Shown here piece by piece: positions 1-5,423 of a DNA stretch of 6,146 nucleotides; within the stretch, counting starts at the first letter, position 1, and each line of letters begins with the position of its first letter. Both the position numbers and the translations under genes were made by a program. The notes beneath the pieces are model-generated. The model was not told the origin of the DNA, searched no databases, and saw only the letters and a program-made list of their open reading frames with translations. Source of the DNA: Chloroflexota bacterium (lineage in GTDB: Bacteria; Chloroflexota; Limnocylindria; Limnocylindrales; CSP1-4); contig JARXKQ010000076.1 of the NCBI GenBank assembly GCA_030271555.1, forward strand, positions 1 to 6,146, in the 5' to 3' direction.

Positions 1-389
1 AGGCGACGCGACCGGAACGGGCGGGGCGCCTTGGGATTGGCGGGGTCGTACGCCCACTTGCATGGGTGGTCGTGGGGACAGAAGCCGAAGGGAAAGTCGG
101 GGCCCAGGGCCATGCCGATTGCGACCAGGTGAATCAAATGGATCCCGGGGACGATGCCTCGCTCCAAACGGGAGACCAGGCTCTGGCTGACGCCGGCGAG
201 GTCGGACAGGCGACGCTGACTGATGCCCAGCTGCTGGCGGCCGAGCCGCATTCGGGCGCCAAAGAGCACGAGGTCCGGGAGCGGCCAGGTTCCGTAGCGC
301 GCCTTCTCGCGCCACCATGGATCGAGCGGGCCCTTTTCGCGCAGTCGCTTCTCGATCAACCAGTCGCCACGCGGACCCTGGTAGGGCAC
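1..389 (-). CDS. XRE-family helix-turn-helix regulator, C-terminus off the left edge
   Basis: Likely DNA-binding transcription factor. The minus-strand frame stays open from a TAG near position 527 to the window edge, giving about 129 visible residues from the only in-frame GTG (387-389). No ATG lies upstream; an in-frame TTG (357-359) is an alternative start. Neither has a convincing Shine-Dalgarno, so leaderless translation or another start is possible. Residues about 47-79 hold a classic lambda-repressor/XRE helix-turn-helix with SQRRLSDLAGVSQSLVSRLE, the recognition helix being at SQSLVSRLE. The N-terminal 40 residues are charged and Trp-rich (PWWREKARYGTWPLPD). After the HTH comes a Cys/His cluster, CPHDHPC (residues 104-110), then a basic, proline-rich tail; metal binding there is only a guess. 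It is divergent from the aldehyde dehydrogenase, so regulation of that gene or of itself is plausible. The HTH call is firm; the start and target are not. Confidence 0.75.
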   Translation of the reverse strand, partial: MPYQGPRGDWLIEKRLREKGPLDPWWREKARYGTWPLPDLVLFGARMRLGRQQLGISQRRLSDLAGVSQSLVSRLERGIVPGIHLIHLVAIGMALGPDFPFGFCPHDHPCKWAYDPANPKAPRPFRSRR

Positions 390-408
390 ACCGAAATGGT
401 GCCGGCGG

Positions 409-436
409 CCGCTTATCCGCCGCTTATCCGCCGCTT
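409..436. repeat. Tandem 11-bp repeat CCGCTTATCCG, about 2.5 copies
   Basis: Two perfect head-to-tail copies of CCGCTTATCCG (409-419 and 420-430) are followed by a partial third copy, CCGCTT (431-436). The 11-bp period is close to one turn of the helix, so identical faces would be presented on the same side of the DNA. It lies 20-47 bp upstream of the proposed GTG start of the XRE regulator and about 140-165 bp upstream of the aldehyde dehydrogenase. An autoregulatory operator is a reasonable inference. If the regulator starts further upstream at a non-standard codon, the repeat would instead be coding. Confidence 0.6.
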
Positions 437-449
437 CACCACCGATTGC

Positions 450-467
450 GAGTCTCCGACCGGACTC
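450..467. promoter_or_regulatory. Inverted repeat GAGTC-N8-GACTC in the divergent intergenic region
   Basis: A 5-bp perfect inverted repeat, GAGTC (450-454) and GACTC (463-467), is separated by 8 bp. A nested TCCG-AC-CGGA (455-464) gives an alternative small hairpin. It sits midway between the XRE gene and the aldehyde dehydrogenase and could be a dimeric regulator site. A site this short in GC-rich DNA can arise by chance. Confidence 0.3.
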
Positions 468-522
468 AAGGGGTAGATGGTGGGTGCGGGGAGGGTGGGC
501 GTAAGAGGGCGGGAGGTAGGGC

Positions 523-544
523 GGCGGCTACGATACGAACCGCC
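523..544 (+). promoter_or_regulatory. Candidate -10 element and overlapping inverted repeat upstream of the aldehyde dehydrogenase
   Basis: TACGAT (529-534) fits the TANNNT form of a bacterial -10 box and lies about 40 bp before the ATG at 574. No recognisable -35 box is seen 16-18 bp upstream; that stretch is purine-rich and G-rich. The -10 candidate is enclosed by an imperfect inverted repeat, GGCGG (523-527) and CCGCC (540-544), which could be an operator occluding the promoter. Both assignments come from position and consensus only. Confidence 0.3.
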
Positions 545-573
545 TAGCACAGCCCAAGCGAGGGGTCACCGTC

Positions 574-2022
574 ATGACCGTTACCGCGGCACCAAAGCGC
601 ATGTTCATCAACGGCGAGTGGGCCGACGCGTCCACTGGTGAAACGACCAACGTCATCAATCCCGCTACCGAAGAGGTCATCGCGCAGATCCCCAAGGGCA
701 GCGCGGCGGACGTAGACAAGGCCGTCGCGGCCGCCAAAGCCGCGTTCGAGGACTGGTCGCAGACGACACCTGGTGAGCGCAGCAAGATGCTGTGGGACTG
801 GGCGGCGAAGATCGAGTCGGCCAAGTCGGAGCTGTCGGCCCTCGAATCGGCCAACGTCGGTAAGCCCAAGGGCGTCGCTGATTTCGACATCGATTTTTCG
901 GTCGACAACCTGCGCTTTTTCGCCGGTGCGGCGCGCGTCATCGAGGGCAAGGCGACCGGCGAGTACGCCAGGGGCTGGACCAGCATGATCCGGCGCGAGC
1001 CGGTGGGCGTAGTGGGCCAGGTCGCGCCGTGGAACTACCCGCTCATGATGGCGATCTGGAAGGTCGGGCCGGCGCTCGCGGCGGGTTGCACGGTGGTGCT
1101 CAAGCCCGCGTCCATCACGCCGTTGACCGCATTGGCGCTCGCCGAGCTGGCCGCCGACATCTTCCCCAAGGGCGTCCTGAACGTCATTACGGGCCCGGGC
1201 AAGGTGGCTGGACAGCGGCTGGTGACGCATCCCGACGTCGACATGGTTTCGCTGACAGGCGACACGGCCACGGGCAAGGAGATCGCCGCGGCCGCGGCCC
1301 AAACAGTGAAGCGCGTCCATCTGGAGTTGGGCGGCAAGGCGCCGGTCGTCGTCTTCGACGACGCCGACCTGGGAGCGGTCATCGAGGCCGTGAAGCTGAG
1401 TGGCTACTTCAACAGCGGCCAGGACTGCACGGCTGCGACGCGCGTCATCGCGGGCTCAAAGATCTACGAGAAGCTGCTCGCCGATCTCGTGCCGGCGGTG
1501 CAGTCGCTGAAGGTGGGCAATCCAGCAGACGACGAGACGCTCGACATGGGGCCGCTCGTCACCGGCGGGCAGCGCGACCGGGTTGCCGGGTACGTGGATA
1601 GGGCACGCGGCTATGGCGCTGAGGTGGCAACGGGCGGCAGCGCGAATGGCCACGCCGGCAAGGGCTTCTTCTACGACCCGACCGTGCTTACGAACGTCAA
1701 GCAGGACGCCGAGATCGTCCAGGAAGAGGTGTTCGGCCCCGTCATCACGGTGCAGCGCTTCAGTGACGACGAGGAGGCGATCCGTTGGGCGAACGGCGTG
1801 CCCTATGGCCTCGCCGCATCGGTCTGGACGAACGACGTCAAGCGGGCGCTCAACGCGGCACGCCGACTGCGCTACGGCACCGTCTGGATCAACGACCACC
1901 TGACGCTCACCTCAGAAATGCCGCACGGTGGTTTTGGGCGGAGCGGCTACGGCAAGGACATGGGCGCGTACTCGATCGAGGACTACACGATCGTGAAGCA
2001 CGTCATGGCCAAAATCAGCTGA
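574..2022 (+). CDS. patD: Aldehyde dehydrogenase, gamma-aminobutyraldehyde dehydrogenase type
   Basis: Cytosolic enzyme oxidising an aldehyde to a carboxylate with NAD(P)+; the subtype suggests 4-aminobutyraldehyde to GABA, or a similar aminoaldehyde. The 482 residues are a full-length ALDH. Visible landmarks are the oxyanion Asn in PWNYP (N154), the cofactor-binding Lys in VLKPAS (K177), the general-base Glu in HLELGGKAP (E251), the nucleophilic Cys in NSGQDCTAATR (C285) and EEVFGPV (about 384-390). NSGQDC and the C-terminal MPHGG...SGYGKDM...EDYT.VKHVM pattern match my memory of PatD/YdcW enzymes better than GabD. A D230 stands where many ALDHs have Ser (LTGD for FTGS). The ATG at 574 follows GAGGGG (560-565) at good spacing. 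The gene is monocistronic here, divergent from the XRE regulator and convergent with the aminotransferase. The ALDH call is certain; betaine-aldehyde or another aminoaldehyde remains a possible substrate. Confidence 0.94.
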   Translation: MTVTAAPKRMFINGEWADASTGETTNVINPATEEVIAQIPKGSAADVDKAVAAAKAAFEDWSQTTPGERSKMLWDWAAKIESAKSELSALESANVGKPKGVADFDIDFSVDNLRFFAGAARVIEGKATGEYARGWTSMIRREPVGVVGQVAPWNYPLMMAIWKVGPALAAGCTVVLKPASITPLTALALAELAADIFPKGVLNVITGPGKVAGQRLVTHPDVDMVSLTGDTATGKEIAAAAAQTVKRVHLELGGKAPVVVFDDADLGAVIEAVKLSGYFNSGQDCTAATRVIAGSKIYEKLLADLVPAVQSLKVGNPADDETLDMGPLVTGGQRDRVAGYVDRARGYGAEVATGGSANGHAGKGFFYDPTVLTNVKQDAEIVQEEVFGPVITVQRFSDDEEAIRWANGVPYGLAASVWTNDVKRALNAARRLRYGTVWINDHLTLTSEMPHGGFGRSGYGKDMGAYSIEDYTIVKHVMAKIS

Positions 2023-2029
2023 AATCCGT

Positions 2030-2063
2030 CCTCGAAGCTAGCTAGCTAGCTAGCTAAGCGAGG
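2030..2063. terminator. Hairpin at the convergent gene junction, possible bidirectional terminator
   Basis: CCTCG (2030-2034) pairs with CGAGG (2059-2063). After a small asymmetric internal loop (A2035 opposite AAG 2056-2058), the inner 8-bp stem AGCTAGCT/AGCTAGCT closes a 4-nt AGCT loop. The structure is almost the same on both strands and sits between the stops of two convergent genes, which is where a shared terminator is expected. Neither strand has a U-tract, so it is not a canonical intrinsic terminator. It also contains the last codons and stop of the aminotransferase. Confidence 0.45.
2036..2056. repeat. (AGCT)5 palindromic tetranucleotide microsatellite
   Basis: Five perfect AGCT units plus one further A fill most of the gap between the aldehyde dehydrogenase stop (2020-2022) and the aminotransferase, whose TAG stop (2054-2056 on the minus strand) is the last unit. 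Because the unit is 4 nt, TAG falls in all three plus-strand frames (starts 2039, 2043, 2047, 2051). Because the unit is its own reverse complement, the same holds on the minus strand. The tract therefore closes all six frames. A tetranucleotide tract of this AT content is unusual in such GC-rich DNA and may be prone to slippage. Confidence 0.95.
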
Positions 2064-3385
2064 GTCGCGAGGACCTCGCCGATTGTTTCGACGGCCTGGT
2101 CGATCTCTGCTTCCGTCGTCACGAGCGGTTGGATGACGCGGACGGCCTGGCTATATGTGCCGCACGAGAGCAGCAGCAGGTGGCGCTCGAGGGCGCCGGC
2201 GAGGAGCTTCTTGGTCAGGTCGGGTCGCGGCTTGAGGGTGTCTGGCTCGGCAAACTCGATCGCGGCCATCAGCCCGCGGCCGCGCACCTGGGCGATGTTC
2301 GGGTTGCGCGACGAAGAGGCGGCCGCGGTCAGGCCGGCGAGGAGCCGCTGGCCCATCTTCTCGGCGTTCGCGACGAGATGCTCGTCCTCGATCACGTCGA
2401 GCGTCGCCAACGCCGCGGCGCAGGACACGGCGTTACCGCCGTATGTGCCGCCGTGGGTCCCGGCAGTGAACTTATCCATCACTGAGCGGCGGGCCATGAT
2501 GCCAGAGAGCGGCATGCCGGACGCGATGCCCTTGGCCATCACGAGGATGTCGGGCCGCGCGCCGGTCCACTCAGTCGCGAACATGCGACCGGTGCGGCCG
2601 TAGCCGGTCTGGACCTCGTCGGCGATGAGCATGATTCCGTGCTGGTCGGCCAAAGCGCGGAGCGCCCGGAGGAAGCCGTCGTCCGGCACCACGTAGCCGC
2701 CCTCGCCCAGGATGGGCTCGACCAGGAACGCGGCCACGTCGTCGGGGTAGCACATGGTCGCGAACAGCTCGTCGATCGCGGCCATCGTCTTCTCTAGTGC
2801 CGCGGCCGACGATCCGCCGCCCTGGCGCAGCGGGTCGGGGAACGGGACGAAGTGGACGCCACCCATGAGCGGCTCGTAGTGGCCGCGGATGCGCACGCCG
2901 CTGCTGGTCAGCGCCATGGTGCCGTGCGTCCGGCCATGGAAGCCGCCGCGGAAGGCGACGACGATTGGCCGGCGGGTGGCCGCCTTGGCCAGCTTGACCG
3001 CGGCCTCAATCGCCTCTGCCCCGCTGTTGGATAGGAAGAGGCCGATGGGATCGGCTGGATCGGCCGGCGCTGGGAACAGGTGGGGTAGTCGGGCGTGGAG
3101 CTCCAGGCCCGGCTGGTGATAGACGATGTTCTGCTGGGCGTGGATGACCTTCGCCGCTTGCTGGGCAATAGCCGCGGCCACGCGCGGATGGGAGTGGCCG
3201 GTGTTGGTGACGCCGATGCCGCTGCTGTAGTCGAGGTAGCGCGTGCCGTCGATCGTGGTGAGCCAAGAGCCCTCGCCGCGCTCGACGACGAGGTCGGTGT
3301 AGCGCGACCAGACGGGCGCGACGCCGTCGCGCAGCTTGAGCAGGCGCTGCGTGTCAGTTGTTGGGGGAGCGGCGGTGAGCGTCAT
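2054..3385 (-). CDS. gabT: Class III PLP aminotransferase, 4-aminobutyrate aminotransferase (GabT)-like
   Basis: Cytosolic, PLP-dependent transfer of a terminal amino group from an omega-amino acid or amine to an oxoacid such as 2-oxoglutarate; GABA to succinate semialdehyde is the likeliest reaction. The 443 residues are normal length for the family. Visible are the PLP-phosphate loop SNSGAEA (119-125), FRGGFHGRTHG (145-155), VEPILGEGG (222-230), the PLP-ring Asp in IADEVQTGYGRTG (D256), the Schiff-base Lys in MAKGIASG (K285), GGTYGGNAVSCAAA (312-325) and a GabT-like end with LLLLSCGTYSQAVRVIQPL. The ATG at 3383-3385 is chosen over an earlier in-frame ATG at 3562 because it has an AGGAGAA 5 nt upstream and the family's N-terminus begins there; the longer form would overlap the amidase gene. 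It is the last visible gene of the minus-strand operon, 32 nt after the amidase. 5-aminovalerate, beta-alanine or putrescine are alternative substrates. Confidence 0.92.
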   Translation of the reverse strand: MTLTAAPPTTDTQRLLKLRDGVAPVWSRYTDLVVERGEGSWLTTIDGTRYLDYSSGIGVTNTGHSHPRVAAAIAQQAAKVIHAQQNIVYHQPGLELHARLPHLFPAPADPADPIGLFLSNSGAEAIEAAVKLAKAATRRPIVVAFRGGFHGRTHGTMALTSSGVRIRGHYEPLMGGVHFVPFPDPLRQGGGSSAAALEKTMAAIDELFATMCYPDDVAAFLVEPILGEGGYVVPDDGFLRALRALADQHGIMLIADEVQTGYGRTGRMFATEWTGARPDILVMAKGIASGMPLSGIMARRSVMDKFTAGTHGGTYGGNAVSCAAALATLDVIEDEHLVANAEKMGQRLLAGLTAAASSSRNPNIAQVRGRGLMAAIEFAEPDTLKPRPDLTKKLLAGALERHLLLLSCGTYSQAVRVIQPLVTTEAEIDQAVETIGEVLATLA

Positions 3386-3390
3386 CGTGG

Positions 3391-3397
3391 TTCTCCT
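3391..3397 (-). promoter_or_regulatory. Shine-Dalgarno fixing the aminotransferase start
   Basis: AGGAGAA on the minus strand lies 5 nt before the ATG at 3383-3385, with 7 nt between its AGGAG core and the ATG. It is the strongest ribosome binding site in the window. It rules against the longer open frame that starts inside the amidase gene and shows that the aminotransferase is initiated independently. Confidence 0.8.
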
Positions 3398-3417
3398 GGG
3401 CGGCGTCTGGGCGAAGC

Positions 3418-4344
3418 CTACTTGCCGCCGACTCGTTCGGGAAGCGCGGTGATGCCTGATCGAACTTGGAGTGGCCCCAGATCCGCCATGATCGGCCCGG
3501 CCGCGAAACCGTGTTCGTACTGCGGAAAGTGCGGCACAGGGTGGTCGCGCAGCTGCTTCCACATGCGGCTCAGACCCTTGGTGCCAATCTGGCGCACGCT
3601 GGCGACGCGATCCATGTCAAGCGTCTGGGTCAGGAACTCCTCGCCCGAGCCACCGCTGGTCATCACCTGGCCCTCAGGGTCGACGACCACGCTCGAGCCG
3701 GTCCCGAACATGCCGCCCAGGTTGGGGTTCACGACATAGCACTGGTTGGCGATCGCGTTCGCGCGAGCCATGACGATCTCCTGCTCGCGATCGCTGGTCG
3801 ATGTCGCCGTGGGCTGGAGAATCGCCTCGGCGCCCATCCACGCAAGGGCGCGCGCGACCTCGGGAAACCATCCGTCGTAGCAGATCATCAGGCCGAAGCG
3901 GCCGACGTTAGGGATGTCGAAAGTCGCGAAGTCCTCGCCCGGAGTCGTGTGCTCGAGCGGCTTCCAGGGAAAGATCTTGCGGTACCGGGCGACGATCTGC
4001 CCGCTCGGATCGATCGCCACCGATGTGTTGTAGATATCCGACCCATCGCGCTCGTAGAAGGAGCCGGGGACGATCCATTTACCGACTGACCGCGCGAGCT
4101 TGCTTACCTCGTCAGTCAGCGGACCGGGGATGGTCTGCGCGACCTTGCGCTCGTAACCGGCCGGGTACTCGGAATTCCAGGTGCCGTGAGCGGACAGGTA
4201 CAGCTCCGGGAATACATACAGGTCGAACTGCGGCATCGCCCCGGCGAGCGTTTTGACCTCGTGCTCGAACTTCGCCAGGGTCGCGTCGGGCTTGAAGGGC
4301 ACCGTTGCGACCTGCGCGGCGACAACCCCGATTTGGCGGCTCAT
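3418..4344 (-). CDS. Nitrilase-superfamily carbon-nitrogen hydrolase, probably an aliphatic amidase-like enzyme
   Basis: Cytosolic hydrolase cleaving a non-peptide C-N bond of an amide or carbamoyl compound. The 308 residues are one complete CN-hydrolase domain. The Glu-Lys-Cys triad is intact: E47 in VFPELYLS, K123 in RYRKIFPW and C155 in MICYDGWFPE. A further conserved Glu, E131, is in PLEHTTPG. The stretch YNT.V.ID..G.IV..YRKI.PW.P.E and the NQCYVVNPN block resemble the AmiE/formamidase branch more than N-carbamoylputrescine amidases, judged from memory. The ATG at 4342-4344 overlaps the TGA of the upstream ABC ATPase (ATGA) and follows AGAGGGG by 8 nt; a longer in-frame start at 4506 would lie deep in the ATPase gene. 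Coupling to the transporter suggests it acts on imported substrate. A 5-aminovaleramide, 4-guanidinobutyramide or carbamoyl-amine substrate remains open. Confidence 0.92.
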   Translation of the reverse strand: MSRQIGVVAAQVATVPFKPDATLAKFEHEVKTLAGAMPQFDLYVFPELYLSAHGTWNSEYPAGYERKVAQTIPGPLTDEVSKLARSVGKWIVPGSFYERDGSDIYNTSVAIDPSGQIVARYRKIFPWKPLEHTTPGEDFATFDIPNVGRFGLMICYDGWFPEVARALAWMGAEAILQPTATSTSDREQEIVMARANAIANQCYVVNPNLGGMFGTGSSVVVDPEGQVMTSGGSGEEFLTQTLDMDRVASVRQIGTKGLSRMWKQLRDHPVPHFPQYEHGFAAGPIMADLGPLQVRSGITALPERVGGK

Positions 4345-5423
4345 TGCGGTAACCCCTCTGGCTTGTTGCTTCTTGTCAGCTCGTTGGCGAAATGGCATGC
4401 GGATTGGTGGTCCCGGGCGGCATCGATGTGTGGCGGCGGCGTGGTCCGGCACTCCTCGGGTGAGCCGAGTTGCGTCGTCAGCCAGCAGCGCGGATGGAAT
4501 GAGCAACCGGTCGGCGGGTTCGTCGCACTAGGTGGATCGCCGTGGACCAGGAGCCGGTCGCGGGTGCCGCCGTCGACGTCAGGCGCGGAGCTCAGGAGCG
4601 CGCGTGTGTATGGGTGAAGGTTCGCGTCGAAGATCTCCTGGGCGCTGCCCTGCTCCACCAGTTGGCCGAGGTACATGACGCCGATCCGATCAGCGAGGTA
4701 CTGGACAACGCTGAGGTCGTGGCTGATGAGCACGTAGGTCAGGCCATGCTGCCGCCTCAAGTCGCCCAGCAGATTGAGGATCTGTGCCTGCACGGAGACA
4801 TCGAGTGAAGACGTGGGCTCGTCAAGAACCAGCAGGCGCGGGCGCAAGGCGAGGGCGCGGGCGATTGCGACCCTTTGGCACTGGCCACCGCTCAGCTCAT
4901 GGGCGCGGCGCGTGAGGTGGTGCCTGCCCATACCGACTTCGTCGAGCAGCTCGATGACGCGCTTTTCGGCCTCACTGCCCTTCAACCCCAGATGGAGGCC
5001 GAGCGGCTCGGCCACGATGTCGCGCACCGACGAGCGTGGATCAAGCGAGCCGACGGGGTCCTGGAAAACGACCTGGGCCTGGCGCCGCCATTCCCGGAGC
5101 GTGCGGCCCTTGATGGTTGAAAGGTCGGTGCCGTCGAAGTCGATCCGGCCCCTCGTTGGTGTGAGGAGGCGCAACAGGCACCGGGCGAGCGTCGTCTTGC
5201 CTGATCCCGACTCGCCGACGACGCCGTAGACCTCGCCGGTTTGGATATCGAGGTCGACGCCGCTCAGGGCGTGGACCGTCTCCGTTGCGCGGCCGAGCGA
5301 GGTGACCTTGAACTCCACGGTTAAGCCGCGGACGCGGACGAGCGGCGCGGCAAGCGGCGCGGCGAGGGTTGCGGGTGTGGCGTTCGTGCCAGGCACGATG
5401 GTCCGAGTCGCCGGGGCACTCAT
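4341..5423 (-). CDS. Peptide/opine-type ABC transporter ATP-binding protein, DppF/OppF-like
   Basis: Cytoplasmic ATPase subunit powering a PepT-family ABC importer (di-/oligopeptides, nickel, opines and related compounds). The 360 residues contain Walker A GESGSGKTT (70-78), Q-loop VVFQDP (Q121), signature LSGGQ (177-181), Walker B LLVLDEPT (197-204) and H-loop SHD (H235). After HPYTRALL (270-277) comes the oligopeptide-transporter C-terminal extension with four cysteines (C307, C313, C325, C343), a pattern known to hold an iron-sulfur cluster in some relatives. The ATG at 5421-5423 overlaps the TGA of the preceding ATPase (ATGA); the 34 residues upstream in frame are out-of-frame coding sequence of that gene. 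The N-terminal 29 residues are low-complexity Ala/Pro/Thr. It pairs with the partial ATPase as the usual D/F heterodimer. The fold and family are certain; the substrate cannot be read from the ATPase. Confidence 0.95.
   Translation of the reverse strand: MSAPATRTIVPGTNATPATLAAPLAAPLVRVRGLTVEFKVTSLGRATETVHALSGVDLDIQTGEVYGVVGESGSGKTTLARCLLRLLTPTRGRIDFDGTDLSTIKGRTLREWRRQAQVVFQDPVGSLDPRSSVRDIVAEPLGLHLGLKGSEAEKRVIELLDEVGMGRHHLTRRAHELSGGQCQRVAIARALALRPRLLVLDEPTSSLDVSVQAQILNLLGDLRRQHGLTYVLISHDLSVVQYLADRIGVMYLGQLVEQGSAQEIFDANLHPYTRALLSSAPDVDGGTRDRLLVHGDPPSATNPPTGCSFHPRCWLTTQLGSPEECRTTPPPHIDAARDHQSACHFANELTRSNKPEGLPQ
4353..4359 (-). promoter_or_regulatory. Shine-Dalgarno of the amidase, inside the ABC ATPase gene
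   Basis: AGAGGGG on the minus strand lies 8 nt before the amidase ATG at 4342-4344, within the last codons of the upstream ATPase gene. Together with the ATGA overlap it supports the short amidase start and suggests re-initiation by ribosomes finishing the ATPase. Confidence 0.65.

Noticed and set aside
66..476. 136-residue plus-strand open frame
   Set aside because: It is antisense to the XRE regulator. Its sequence has no recognisable domain, whereas the minus strand shows a clear HTH.
390..573. tRNA, riboswitch or small RNA in the divergent intergenic region
   Set aside because: No cloverleaf, conserved riboswitch core or hairpin followed by a U-tract could be found; only short inverted repeats and the 11-bp tandem repeat are present.
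544..1320. 258-residue minus-strand open frame under the aldehyde dehydrogenase
   Set aside because: It is an Arg/Gly-rich translation antisense to a complete ALDH with all catalytic motifs, typical of GC-rich shadow frames.
2030..2063. Insertion-sequence end, attachment site or cloning scar at the AGCT tract
   Set aside because: No target duplication, transposase, integrase or matching second copy is visible, and both flanking genes are intact. A simple microsatellite explains it better, although a synthetic-looking six-frame stop is noted.
3386..3562. N-terminal extension of the aminotransferase to an ATG at 3562
   Set aside because: The extra 59 residues are low-complexity and overlap the amidase gene, and the ATG at 3385 has a strong Shine-Dalgarno.
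3095..3739. 214-residue plus-strand open frame spanning the aminotransferase-amidase junction
   Set aside because: It is antisense to two well-supported genes and has no recognisable motif.
4345..4506. N-terminal extension of the amidase to an ATG at 4506
   Set aside because: It would overlap the ATPase C-terminus by about 160 nt; the ATGA junction at 4341-4344 with AGAGGGG upstream is the better start.
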